Part shown: positions 1 to 8,666 of the stretch, one piece after another
Layout of the letters: each line of letters opens with the position of its first letter
How positions within the stretch are numbered: position 1 is the first letter of the stretch
Origin: Duganella margarita
Lineage (GTDB): Bacteria; Pseudomonadota; Gammaproteobacteria; Burkholderiales; Burkholderiaceae_D
Assembly (NCBI RefSeq): GCF_009857535.1
Contig: NZ_WWCS01000002.1
Location: 310,001 to 374,000, forward strand
Length of the DNA: 64,000 nucleotides
Direction of reading: 5' to 3'
The notes under the pieces: generated by a model
Seen by the model: the letters and a program-made list of their open reading frames with translations, nothing else
Told to the model about the DNA's origin: nothing
Database searches by the model: none
Program-made: the position numbers and the translations under genes

Positions 1-1
1 G

Positions 2-91
2 GAGCAGGACAATCAGGCGCTGCTGGAGTCCCACGCACGCGAATTCCTGGCCACCGGCTTGCCGCTGTGGCGCACGCTGCAACTGCTGTGA
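2..91 (+). CDS. C-terminal end of an unidentified protein (partial)
   Basis: The window opens inside a reading frame that runs from base 2 to a TGA at 89-91 and encodes about 29 residues ending in RTLQLL. The fragment looks helical (leucine- and alanine-rich) but is too short to assign to a family. It lies on the same strand as the sensor kinase that starts 110 bases later. A gene end is preferred over chance because the frame is open to the window edge and is followed by a promoter-like stretch. The opposite-strand frame here is a high-GC shadow. Confidence 0.4.
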   Translation, partial: EQDNQALLESHAREFLATGLPLWRTLQLL

Positions 92-201
92 GGTGCGGCC
101 CACACCGCCCGTCTGGCTGGCGGACTTCTCGCGGTGCCCCTTATGTAGCTCTGCCATAGCCTATATACTGGAGGATTGCGTTCCGTACAACAGGGGGAAG
201 T

Positions 202-3180
202 ATGCGGTGGAGCCGGTTGGTGGGGACCCTGGTATGGGCGCTGGCCAGCCTGCCCGCGCTGGCGGCCGGGCCGGCCGACGATCTGTCGTTCGAACGCCGG
301 CGCTGGACGCTGGTCGATGGCGCGCCTGGCGCTGCGATCGGCATCCAGCAGACCGCCGATGGTCTGATGTGGTTTGCGTCGCCGACCGGCCTGTATAGCT
401 TTGACGGCATCAAATTCAAGCAGGAAAACCAGATCTACGGCCACAAGCTGCTGTCGATCAATACCAATGTCGTGAACGTCCATCGCAACGGTAGTGTTGG
501 CGTGGGCTACAATTTCGGCGGCATCAGCATCATCTCGCCCAGCGGGGCGCGGGACTATGTGGCCGGCGTCGATTTTCCGCTCGGTACGACGCGCACCATC
601 AGCGTTGACCCTGACGGCAATTGGTACGCCGGCACCACCACCAGCATGGTACGTCTGAAAGACGGCAAGTGGATCGCCGTGGGGCGCCGCGCGATCCCGG
701 GGATGTTGGAAAGTACCTGGTTCGACAAGGATGGCGCGTTGTGGGCCCTCACCGGCGACGAGATTTATGTGTTGCCCAAAGGCGCCGAAGACTTCAGGTT
801 CGTCATGAAATACGGCGGACGCGGCGCGGCAAATCTGTTCATGAGGCGCATGCATGTCAAGCGGGCCGACGGCAGCTTTGTCATCCTGAGCGCCGACGGC
901 AAGTCCGAGCCGCTCAAACTCGCCAACGCGAAGTTGTACCAGACCATCGTTGAAGGGCCCAACGGCACGGTGGTGGCGACGCGCGGCGAGGGATTCTCCC
1001 GCCTGCTCCAGCGCGCCGACGGCACCTGGTACGAATCGGAATTCTATCCGCCGGTGTCCGGCTATGGCGCCGGCGCCGGCAGTGGGGCCGTGGGCGTCAG
1101 CATGTACCGTGACCGGGAAGGTAATTTCTGGCAGACCACGCTGGAGGGCGTGGAGAAATTCCGCCTGCAGCGCTTTCATCGCGTCAAGAGGAAGGATTAT
1201 ATCTGGCTGGTGCAGCCAGGCCTGGACGATGAAATGTGGATGGGCGGCTACACCAAGCCGATGTTGCGGGTGCGCCCGGACGGGAGCAGCCGGCCCACCC
1301 GCATGAAGGCGGCGACCGCGATACTGCGCGCGGCGGCGGACCACGTGTGGGTCGCTGTGCCGGGTGGCATATGGGAATTTCATGCCGGCGCCGAGCGGTT
1401 CTGGGCCTACCCCGCGCAGCTGGACAAGGCATTCGAAGTGCAGGCGCTGGCGCTGGACGCGGACGGTAAGCTGCTGGTGTCGATTGCGCGCCATGGCCTG
1501 TGGACGCTTGAGCACGGCCAATGGCGCCAGGACCAGCGGCTGCAGGGACTGCAGGATCCGACCCCGATCAGCATGCTGCGCGACAGCCGTGGCCAGGTGT
1601 GGCTGGGCTTGACCAACAACCGCCTCGGCACGCTGACGCCGCAGGCGCTGACGCTGCTGCCGGCCGGCCAGGTCCAGGTGGGCAATGTGCTGGCGATGGC
1701 CGACGTCGGCGGCCGCGTGCTGGTCGGCGGCGAAAACGGCGTGACGTGGATCGACGGCAGCCGCGCGCGCGCCCTGCGCTTTGAGCGCGACGGCCTGGTC
1801 CAGCAGGTCAGCGGTCTGGTGCGCGACCGCCTCGGTCAGCTCTGGATCCATTGCAACAGTGGGCTGGTGGTGGTGGCGGCCAGCGCGCTGCAGGCATTCT
1901 GGCACGCGCCGGCGGCGCCGCTGGCCACCGAATTGTTCAACTTTGAAGACGGGGTCAGCGGCATTGCTGCCGCCGTGCGGCCGTTGCCGTCGCTCAGTGT
2001 GGACAGCCGGGGGCGCGTCTATTACGCCACGGTATCCCAAGCCGGCTGGATCGATCCGGCCGGCATCCCCCGCAATCCGCATGCCCCGGCGGTCCTGATC
2101 CAGAACCTGCGCGCGGGGCGGGACGACTGGCGTCCGGCCAACGGCATGCTGCTGCCGCAACACACCACCGCCATCGATCTGAGCTTCACCGCCACCTCGC
2201 TGGCGGTGCCGGAGCGGGTGCGCCTGAAGTACCGGCTGCAAGGCGTGGACGCCGGCTGGCGCGAAGTCACGGGCGAGCGCAGCGCGCACTACACGAATCT
2301 GCGTCCCGGCCCCTACCATTTCCAGGTGATCGCCGCCAATGAGGACGGCGTGTGGAATCTGCAGGGCGCCGAGCTGCGCTTCACCATCCAGGCGGCGTTC
2401 TGGCAGCGTGCGTGGTTCCAGGTGCTGTGCACGCTGCTGGCGCTGCTCGCCGTGGCCTTGCTGTACCGCTGGCGGATCGCCGTCGTCAAGCAGCGTGCGC
2501 TGGCGCTGGCGGAGGCGCGCGCGGGTGCCCGGCTGGAAGCCACGCTGCAGGAGCGCGGCCGCATCGCCCGCTCCCTGCATGACAACCTGCTGCAGGCGGC
2601 GCAGACGCTGATTTTGCGCTTCCATACGCTCAACGAGCGCATGCCGCAGGAGCCGGACCTGCAATCCAAGCTCGACAAGGTGCTGGACTACGCCGAGCAA
2701 CTGGTCGCCAGCACCCGCGACGAAGTGGTGGCGTTGCGGCGCATGCCGAGCTGCGAAGAACTGTTCGCCGAACTGAAGGCGGCGGTGGTCGCCACCGCCG
2801 CCGGCGCCGAGCTGGCGACCAGCTTCGTCACCACCGGTGAAGTGCGGCCCTTGCAGGACGACGCCGCCGGCGAAATCGCCTACGTGCTGCGCGAAGCGGT
2901 CTGTAACAGCGCGCGCCACGCGCAGCCTAGCCGCATCGCGGTGGCGCTGCACTTCGGCGCGCTGGCGCTGGAAGGCGCGGTGGTCGATGACGGCGTCGGC
3001 CTCGGCATCGGCCAGCAGCCCGCCGCCGGCCACTGGGGCATCATCGGCATGCGCGAGCGCATCGCGCGGCTCGGCGGCGCCATCGACATCGGCCCGGGCG
3101 CGCAGGGCGGCGTCAGCGTGTGCTTTTCGATTCCGGCCGCGCGGGCCTACCGGCCGGCCGCCAGCCACGCCACCAGCTGA
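202..3180 (+). CDS. Periplasmic-propeller sensor histidine kinase (Reg_prop / Y_Y_Y / HisKA_3)
   Basis: The 992-residue protein starts with a signal peptide (MRWSRL..ALAAG). A long periplasmic part follows, with repeated two-component-regulator propeller blades, then a Y_Y_Y immunoglobulin-like domain around residues 640-720. One transmembrane helix lies near residues 735-755. The cytoplasmic part has a NarX/DegS-type dimerisation domain with the H-box RIARSLHDN (phospho-acceptor His793), an N-box REAVCNSARHA, and G-boxes DDGVGL and GIIGMRERI. It should autophosphorylate on an unknown periplasmic signal and pass phosphate to a NarL-type regulator. No such regulator is adjacent; the nearest LuxR-type protein is at 7952-8614 and its receiver is degenerate. 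The start is set by GGGGGAAG just before ATG 202. The 3' end overlaps the convergent permease gene by 68 bases. Confidence 0.9.
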   Translation: MRWSRLVGTLVWALASLPALAAGPADDLSFERRRWTLVDGAPGAAIGIQQTADGLMWFASPTGLYSFDGIKFKQENQIYGHKLLSINTNVVNVHRNGSVGVGYNFGGISIISPSGARDYVAGVDFPLGTTRTISVDPDGNWYAGTTTSMVRLKDGKWIAVGRRAIPGMLESTWFDKDGALWALTGDEIYVLPKGAEDFRFVMKYGGRGAANLFMRRMHVKRADGSFVILSADGKSEPLKLANAKLYQTIVEGPNGTVVATRGEGFSRLLQRADGTWYESEFYPPVSGYGAGAGSGAVGVSMYRDREGNFWQTTLEGVEKFRLQRFHRVKRKDYIWLVQPGLDDEMWMGGYTKPMLRVRPDGSSRPTRMKAATAILRAAADHVWVAVPGGIWEFHAGAERFWAYPAQLDKAFEVQALALDADGKLLVSIARHGLWTLEHGQWRQDQRLQGLQDPTPISMLRDSRGQVWLGLTNNRLGTLTPQALTLLPAGQVQVGNVLAMADVGGRVLVGGENGVTWIDGSRARALRFERDGLVQQVSGLVRDRLGQLWIHCNSGLVVVAASALQAFWHAPAAPLATELFNFEDGVSGIAAAVRPLPSLSVDSRGRVYYATVSQAGWIDPAGIPRNPHAPAVLIQNLRAGRDDWRPANGMLLPQHTTAIDLSFTATSLAVPERVRLKYRLQGVDAGWREVTGERSAHYTNLRPGPYHFQVIAANEDGVWNLQGAELRFTIQAAFWQRAWFQVLCTLLALLAVALLYRWRIAVVKQRALALAEARAGARLEATLQERGRIARSLHDNLLQAAQTLILRFHTLNERMPQEPDLQSKLDKVLDYAEQLVASTRDEVVALRRMPSCEELFAELKAAVVATAAGAELATSFVTTGEVRPLQDDAAGEIAYVLREAVCNSARHAQPSRIAVALHFGALALEGAVVDDGVGLGIGQQPAAGHWGIIGMRERIARLGGAIDIGPGAQGGVSVCFSIPAARAYRPAASHATS

Positions 3181-3934
3181 ACGCATACAGCGCCAGCGTG
3201 GCCAGCGCCATGCCCAGCCCAAGCCGGTTCATCCAGTCTTCTTCCGGTGCGCAGCTGGCGCACAGTTTTGCGGTCAGCAGCTGCACCCCGCTGACCGCGC
3301 ACAGGATGACGATCGGCCAGCCGATGCGGCGGCGGAAGCGCTGAATGGCTTGGGCGCCGGCGCTGGCGGCGATGCGCGCCGTGGCATAGCCGTCCAGCGT
3401 GTCGGTCAGCGCCATCCCCAGCACGAACACGCCGGCCGCCGGCAATGCGCTCCAGGCGCCGCCCGCCAGCGTACTGGCGGCATAGCCCCAGGCGAACGCC
3501 TGCAACATGCTTTCCACCCCTAGCGCGAACAGCATACCGACCCCCAGCGCGACCGCGGGACCGACCGCCGACAATGGCGCCAGCAGGCGCGCCGCCAGCG
3601 CGCTGCGGCCGCGTGCCTGCTGCGGCCAGATCAGGCCGCGCGCATTCAGCACCGCCAGCGTCAACAGCAGCAAGCCGGGCAGCCATTCCAGGGCATTCAG
3701 CGCGCCCAGCAAGGCAGGCGCCGGTTGCAGCCAGGCCGACGCCATGCTGGTCAGCGCTACCATCAGCAGCACCACCGCGCCATGGCCCAGCGCGAACAGG
3801 GCACCCATCCAGGGCGCGCTGGCCGGCTGCGCGCGCATGGTCAAGCCGTCGATGGCGGCCAGGTGATCGGGCGCCAGGCCATGGCGCAAACCGAGCAGCA
3901 AGGCCAGTTCGATTGTCGGCAGCGCTTCGTTCAT
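3113..3934 (-). CDS. NiCoT-family nickel/cobalt permease (HoxN/HupN/NixA type)
   Basis: This 273-residue integral membrane protein carries the NiCoT signature H-x4-D-H in helix II (His18, Asp23, His24, in RHGLAPDHLAAID). The second family motif follows as ALGHGAVVLL. About seven or eight hydrophobic helices are visible. The family takes up Ni2+ and/or Co2+ driven by the membrane potential. It sits head-to-head with a cobalamin-riboswitch locus, so cobalt for B12 synthesis is the likelier substrate (inference). ATG 3934 is chosen because AAGGAT lies 7 bases upstream; a TTG at 3940 would also be in frame. The C-terminal residues are read through the end of the convergent kinase gene. Confidence 0.85.
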   Translation of the reverse strand: MNEALPTIELALLLGLRHGLAPDHLAAIDGLTMRAQPASAPWMGALFALGHGAVVLLMVALTSMASAWLQPAPALLGALNALEWLPGLLLLTLAVLNARGLIWPQQARGRSALAARLLAPLSAVGPAVALGVGMLFALGVESMLQAFAWGYAASTLAGGAWSALPAAGVFVLGMALTDTLDGYATARIAASAGAQAIQRFRRRIGWPIVILCAVSGVQLLTAKLCASCAPEEDWMNRLGLGMALATLALYAFSWWRGWRPAGRPARPESKSTR

Positions 3935-3948
3935 ATACAATCCTTAAT

Positions 3949-3971
3949 GCAAGTTAGTTGCGTTAATTATA
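3949..3971 (-). promoter_or_regulatory. Putative permease promoter with GCAA-N5-TTGC palindrome
   Basis: A perfect minus-strand -10 box, TATAAT, lies at 3971-3966, about 30 bases before the permease start codon. Just downstream of it an inverted repeat GCAA (3949-3952), five bases, TTGC (3958-3961) covers the expected transcription start. A palindrome there suits a metal-responsive repressor of the Fur or NikR class, but the responsible protein cannot be named. No good -35 box was found. Confidence 0.35.
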
Positions 3972-4044
3972 GAGATGATCCGGTCCTGGCGCTTGCAAGC
4001 CATGACAGCGGCGGGGGCGTTCGGGTAGAATTCGGCTTCATACG

Positions 4045-4235
4045 TGAATGGTGCCCTGCATGCTTGTCAGCTGCGGGGTGAAACGGGAAGCCGGTGACGC
4101 GCGCGATTTGCATCGCGCGCCAGTCCGGCGCAGCCCCCGCTGCTGTAAGCCTGACGACGTTGACCGAACGCCACTGCGCATCGCGCGGGAAGGCCAGGAC
4201 AGCGAAGGATGAAGGCCAGCCAGAAGACCGGCCAG
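4045..4235 (+). ncRNA. Cobalamin (adenosylcobalamin-type) riboswitch
   Basis: The conserved blocks of the cobalamin riboswitch appear in order. GGTGCC is at 4050 and GGGTGAAACGGGAAGCCGGTG-like sequence at 4076-4096. The core GCAGCCCCCGCTGCTGTAA lies around 4130-4147 and CCACTG at 4171. The region GCGGGAAGGCCAGGA follows, and the B12 box GCCAGCCAGAAGACCGGCC is at about 4214-4232. It lies about 160 bases upstream of the TonB receptor start. In this class, bound cobalamin reduces expression of the downstream uptake genes. The sequence up to 4393 would hold the expression platform. No long U-run terminator was seen there, which suggests translational control (inference). Confidence 0.93.
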
Positions 4236-4393
4236 TCACGATTAATGCGCAAGGCCCGGGGTGTGGCTTTGCCTGTTAGATGTTCGTCGCTCTCCGCATG
4301 CATCACTGTCATTGCGCGCTTTCCCGCGTGGGTGTTGGTGCGCCTGCGTCTGCGCGGCGGATTCCGCCAACCATTCATCATCGAGATGTCGTC

Positions 4394-6478
4394 ATGACCG
4401 ATTCCAAGCATTCCCGTAGCATTGCCGTTATTGTTTCCCTGCTTTGCGCCTCCGGTGCTTTCGCCCAGCAGGGCGACGAGATGCAGACCGTCACCGTGCA
4501 GGGCACGTCCAGCAACCCCGGACTGGGGCTGACGCGCCAGAGCGGCACCGCCAGCCGCCTCAATCTGACGGCGCAGGAACTGCCGGCCAGTGTCGACATC
4601 CTCAGCGCCGACACCATGCAGGCGCGCGGCGACCTGCTGGTGAAGGATGCGGTGACCCGCAGCACCGGCCTGACCGACATCAGCTCACCCGGCAATGGCG
4701 TGGCCTATTCGGCGCGCGGCTTCACCGGCAACGGCTCGATCGCCTTGCTGGAAAACGGCCAGCGCCCGCAGGTCGGTTCCGGCACCGCCACCTATCCGGC
4801 CGATCCATGGGGCTATGATTACATCGAAGTGCTGCGCGGTCCCGGCTCGGTGGTGTACGGCAGCGGCACCACCGGCGCCGCCATCAACGCGGTGCGCAAG
4901 GCGCCTGGCCGTAACAGTTCGTTCGAGGCGATGGCCGGCATCGGCGGCGAGGCGGTACGCGCCGGCGTCGGCGGAACGGGCGCGCTGGGCGAACACGGCG
5001 CGTTTCGCATCGACGCCTACGCGGACCACAGCGACGGCTTGATCGACCGTGGCGATGCGCGTCACGGCAAGGTGCTGACCAGCGTGCGCTACGCGCTGAC
5101 GCCCGATCTGGACCTGGACCTGCAGCTCGACCATCTGGAACAAAAGCCGCAGCGCTACTTCGGCACGCCGCTGGTGAACGGCGGCCTGTCGCGCGCGCTG
5201 CGCGACCAGAACTACGATGTCAGCGACGCCGATATCCACTTTGCCGACGACAAGGCGCTGGCGCGCCTGACCTGGCGCTATTCGCCGGCGCTCACGATCA
5301 GCAACGAGCTGGCGTACATGAAGGCGCGCCGCAACTGGCGCAACGCCGAGTACTATCACTACGACGCCACTGCCAATGCGGTCGAGCGCAGCGACTACAT
5401 CGCCATCCATCACGATCAGGAGCAGACCGGCAACCGGCTGGAAGCGCGCTGGAACGACGGCGCCAATCGGGTGGCGGCCGGCTGGGAAGCGGCCGTGATC
5501 AACTTCGTGCACACGAATAACTCGCCGTACGGCGGTTCGTCCACCGTGGCGCCGACCGGCTTCGATCCCGGCGTATTCGATAGCCCGGACCCGCTGCTGC
5601 CGAACTTCTCGACCCACACCGTCACCAATGCCTTGTATGTGGAAGACGCCTACAGCATCAACGACAGCCTGCTGTTGCTGGCCGGCCTGCGCCATGACCG
5701 TTACAAGGTCGATCGTGTCAGCCTGCTCGGCGCAGCGGGTTTCAGCTCGACGCTGCAAGCAAATGCCGCGCGCCTTGGCCTGACGTGGAAGCTGGCGGCG
5801 GATACTTCGCTGTACGGCCAGGTGAGCACCGGCAGCGATCCGGTCACCAGCCTGCTGTCGCTGAATCTGGCCAATAGCCGCTACAAGCTGACCTCCGCGC
5901 GTCAGGTGGAGGCGGGTGTCAAGCAATCGCTGGCCGGCGGCAAGGCCGAATGGACGGTGGCGCTGTACCACATCAGCAAGGACGACATCATCACGCGCGA
6001 TCCATCCAATCCGGCGTTGTCGGTGCAGGGCGGTTCGCAAACCTCGCGCGGCGCGGAGGTGACGGCCAGCGTGGCGCTGGCCCAGGCCTGGCGCCTGGAA
6101 GCGAATGCGGCTTACACCGATGCGCAGTTCGGTCAGCTAATTGAAAGCGGCAACCTGTCGCGCGCCGGCAATCGGCCTTCAGACGTGCCGAAGGTGTCGG
6201 CCAATCTGTGGCTCAATTATCGCGACCACGGCTGGCGCGCATCGGCCGGCGCGCGCTATGTCGGCGAACGTTTCATCGACAACGCCAACAGCCAGGCGAT
6301 ACCTGCCTATACGACGTTCGACGCGTCGCTGGGCTGGAACTACAGCCGCAATGTGCTGGTGCAGCTCAACCTGCGCAACCTGACCGACAAGCTGTATGCC
6401 AGCACATCTTACAGCGACAGCCAGTATCTGCTGGGTGATCGCCGCCATGCCGAGTTGACCGTGCAGTGGCGTTACTGA
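4394..6478 (+). CDS. TonB-dependent outer-membrane receptor under B12 riboswitch control
   Basis: The 694-residue receptor has a signal peptide ending at FAQQG, a TonB-box-like stretch (MQTVTVQG), a plug domain with VLRGPGSVVYGSGTTGAAIN, and a 22-strand-type barrel ending in an aromatic residue (TVQWRY). The plug and barrel resemble the siderophore-receptor branch (FhuE/FpvA-like) more than E. coli BtuB. The riboswitch just upstream nevertheless points to cobalamin or another corrinoid or cobalt chelate as the cargo (inference). ATG 4394 is chosen over the in-frame 4280 because it gives a clean signal peptide and leaves the riboswitch untranslated. The stop codon lies inside the next gene, so the two are translationally coupled. 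Confidence 0.9.
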   Translation: MTDSKHSRSIAVIVSLLCASGAFAQQGDEMQTVTVQGTSSNPGLGLTRQSGTASRLNLTAQELPASVDILSADTMQARGDLLVKDAVTRSTGLTDISSPGNGVAYSARGFTGNGSIALLENGQRPQVGSGTATYPADPWGYDYIEVLRGPGSVVYGSGTTGAAINAVRKAPGRNSSFEAMAGIGGEAVRAGVGGTGALGEHGAFRIDAYADHSDGLIDRGDARHGKVLTSVRYALTPDLDLDLQLDHLEQKPQRYFGTPLVNGGLSRALRDQNYDVSDADIHFADDKALARLTWRYSPALTISNELAYMKARRNWRNAEYYHYDATANAVERSDYIAIHHDQEQTGNRLEARWNDGANRVAAGWEAAVINFVHTNNSPYGGSSTVAPTGFDPGVFDSPDPLLPNFSTHTVTNALYVEDAYSINDSLLLLAGLRHDRYKVDRVSLLGAAGFSSTLQANAARLGLTWKLAADTSLYGQVSTGSDPVTSLLSLNLANSRYKLTSARQVEAGVKQSLAGGKAEWTVALYHISKDDIITRDPSNPALSVQGGSQTSRGAEVTASVALAQAWRLEANAAYTDAQFGQLIESGNLSRAGNRPSDVPKVSANLWLNYRDHGWRASAGARYVGERFIDNANSQAIPAYTTFDASLGWNYSRNVLVQLNLRNLTDKLYASTSYSDSQYLLGDRRHAELTVQWRY

Positions 6479-7947
6479 TCGTGGCCTTCTGGAAGCGTCA
6501 GCTGCACCTGTGGCACCGCTGGCTGGGCATCGTGCTTGGCTTGCTGGTGCTGCTGTGGTTCGGTTCCGGCATCGTCATGATGTATGTGCCGTATCCGTCG
6601 CTGACGGAGCAGGAGCGCATGGCGTGGCTGGCGCCTATCGATGCGCGGCTGGTGCGGCTGAACGCGTGGGAAGCGTGGCAGGCCGCCGCGCATCCCAATC
6701 GCGCCAATCCCGCCGCGCCGGCGGCGCTGCCGGCCGAAGTACGCATAACCACCGTCGCAGGGCGTCCGGCCTACCACTTCAAGGCCGATGGTCATTGGCT
6801 GTCGGTCTGGGCCGACACCGGCCAGCCGGTGCAGGTGACGCCGAAGCTGGCGATGAGCAGCGCCCGCAGCGCCGCGCCAGGCGCGCAGGCACTGTCGGCG
6901 GAGTTGATCGACATCGACCAGTGGAGCTTCGGCCGCCTGCAAGATCACCGCCCGCTGTACCGCGTGCACGCCGACGACATGGCGGGCAGCCTGCTCTACA
7001 TCTCCAGCCGCACCGGCGAACTGGTACGCGACACCACGCGCAGCGAGCGTGCCTGGAACTGGGCCGGGTCGGTCATCCACTGGATCTACTTCACGCCCTT
7101 GCGCACGCACGGCCAGCCGTGGCGGCAGGTGGTGATGTGGACCTCCGGCGCGGCCCTGTTGCTGGTGATGCTCGGCATGGTGCTGGGCATCCAGCGCCTG
7201 CGCCTGCGCCGCCGTTACGCCGGCGGCCGACGCTCGCCATATCGCGGCTGGCAGGCATGGCACCACTGGCTGGGACTAAGCGTCGGCGTGCTGATGATGA
7301 CATGGCTGTTCAGCGGCTGGCTGTCGGTCACGCCGTTCGACTGGCTATCGTCGCCGGGCGTCACTGCGCAGGACCGGCTGGCATTCGCCGGCGGCCCCCT
7401 GAACCGCGACGATTTGTCGATTGCAGCGGCAGACATCGTCGAGCGCCATCCCGGCGCACTGGAACTGGCATGGCGGCGCGTCGACGGCCAGCTGTATCTG
7501 GGCGCGTTGGACCGCGCACGGCGCCAACTGCTGGACGCCGACACCGGCGCCTCAGCCGGCCCGCTGCCGCCAGCACGCCTGCTGCACGCCATCCAGGCCA
7601 TGCGTCCCGGCGCGCAATTGCAGTCAGTGCAAACGCTGACCAGCGAAGACAGCTACCATTACAGCCATCACCACACCGCCGTGCTGCCGGTGTTGCGCGC
7701 GCAATTTGCATTGGCCGACGACACCACGTTCTACATCGACCCGGCCCAAGGCCAACTGGTGGGCTACGCCGACCGCAACAGCCAGTGGAACCGCTGGCTG
7801 TTCAACGGCCTGCACCAGCTGGACTTCGCCGCCGTGCTGCGCGCGCGGCCCTTGTGGGACGTGCTGGTCATCAGCCTGTGCCTGCTGGGCGGCACGGCTA
7901 CGCTGGCCGGCGTGACGCTGGGCTGGCGGCGCGTGCGCAAGCGTTAG
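6466..7947 (+). CDS. PepSY-domain inner-membrane protein coupled to the B12-regulated receptor
   Basis: The 493-residue protein has the PepSY-associated membrane layout. An N-terminal helix follows LWHRWLG (about residues 15-38). A large periplasmic part comes next, then a helix near residue 225, another after AWHHWLG (about 265-290), and a C-terminal helix before GWRRVRKR. Conserved membrane histidines suggest haem or electron-transfer capacity; relatives include ferric-siderophore reductases. A GTG start at 6466 overlaps the receptor's end by 13 bases, with GTG 6481 as an alternative. Co-transcription behind a B12 riboswitch suggests a role in corrinoid or cobalt release, reduction or transport, not iron (inference). 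Confidence 0.8.
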   Translation: MALLIVAFWKRQLHLWHRWLGIVLGLLVLLWFGSGIVMMYVPYPSLTEQERMAWLAPIDARLVRLNAWEAWQAAAHPNRANPAAPAALPAEVRITTVAGRPAYHFKADGHWLSVWADTGQPVQVTPKLAMSSARSAAPGAQALSAELIDIDQWSFGRLQDHRPLYRVHADDMAGSLLYISSRTGELVRDTTRSERAWNWAGSVIHWIYFTPLRTHGQPWRQVVMWTSGAALLLVMLGMVLGIQRLRLRRRYAGGRRSPYRGWQAWHHWLGLSVGVLMMTWLFSGWLSVTPFDWLSSPGVTAQDRLAFAGGPLNRDDLSIAAADIVERHPGALELAWRRVDGQLYLGALDRARRQLLDADTGASAGPLPPARLLHAIQAMRPGAQLQSVQTLTSEDSYHYSHHHTAVLPVLRAQFALADDTTFYIDPAQGQLVGYADRNSQWNRWLFNGLHQLDFAAVLRARPLWDVLVISLCLLGGTATLAGVTLGWRRVRKR

Positions 7948-7951
7948 CGTT

Positions 7952-8614
7952 CTATGCGTGGCTGCCGGAGTGGCCGGCAGGGGTTTTCCACTTGGGCAGG
8001 GACAACGCAAAATGCTCGGTCAGTCCCTGCGAGATGGCGATGCTGGCGGCCTCGGTGCGGCTGCTGGCGTTCAGTTTGACCATGATGGATTTGACGTGAA
8101 ACTTCACCGTTTCGGTGGCGATATCCAGCTGGCGTCCGATCGATTTGTTGCACAGGCCTTGGGCCAGCAGCTGCATCACATCGTCCTCGCGGGTGGTCAG
8201 CGTGTTGCGCCCCGGCAGATGGGCTTGCCGCGCCAGGTCGCGGCACAGGAAGAAGTCGCCGCGCGCCACGCTCTTGACCCCGGCAATAAAATCCTCGACC
8301 GAGGCGGTACTCAGGATCACGCCATGTATCCCATGGCTGAACGCACATTCGATGGCGTGGTTGCGCGCGCAGGCCACCACCACCAGCACGCGCGCGCCGG
8401 CGTAGGTATGCGCGCCGGCGGCGAGGTGTTGCGGCAGCGTGGGGATGGCGGCACCGTCCACCACCAGCACCTGCACCTGCTGCGGCGTGCCGCCGGTATC
8501 GACCTGGACGAGGTCGCCCGCCTGCTGAAGCGCCGCGCAGGCGCCGGCCTGCAACAGCGGCTCGCGGATCTGGACGGCGACATGGATGCGCGATGTGGCT
8601 GCGTTGAGGTTCAT
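7952..8614 (-). CDS. LuxR/NarL-type transcription regulator with degenerate receiver
   Basis: The 220-residue protein has a NarL-like layout. The C-terminal LuxR helix-turn-helix (residues about 137-197, LTTREDDVMQLLAQGL..TVKFHVKSIM) is intact. The N-terminal receiver keeps Asp53 in VLVVDG. The usual acidic pair after strand 1 is absent (HVAVQIREP), and the conserved Lys of strand 5 is Ser102 (GVILSTAS). It may act without classical phosphorylation. It is convergent with the PepSY gene, with four bases between the stops. AGGAA precedes ATG 8614. It could work with the orphan kinase at 202-3180, but this is only inferred. Confidence 0.82.
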   Translation of the reverse strand: MNLNAATSRIHVAVQIREPLLQAGACAALQQAGDLVQVDTGGTPQQVQVLVVDGAAIPTLPQHLAAGAHTYAGARVLVVVACARNHAIECAFSHGIHGVILSTASVEDFIAGVKSVARGDFFLCRDLARQAHLPGRNTLTTREDDVMQLLAQGLCNKSIGRQLDIATETVKFHVKSIMVKLNASSRTEAASIAISQGLTEHFALSLPKWKTPAGHSGSHA

Positions 8615-8666
8615 TGCAATTTCCTGGCTATTAATGATGACATGTCGTAATCATCGCCAGTCAGCG

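Noticed and set aside
13..3222. Antisense open frame of 1069 codons opposite the sensor kinase
   Set aside because: Its protein is Arg/Ala/His-rich, matches no family and mirrors a well-supported gene. Long antisense frames are common in such GC-rich DNA.
4280..4393. Longer N-terminus for the B12-regulated receptor from ATG 4280
   Set aside because: It would place codons between riboswitch and signal peptide and bury the signal peptide; ATG 4394 fits better.
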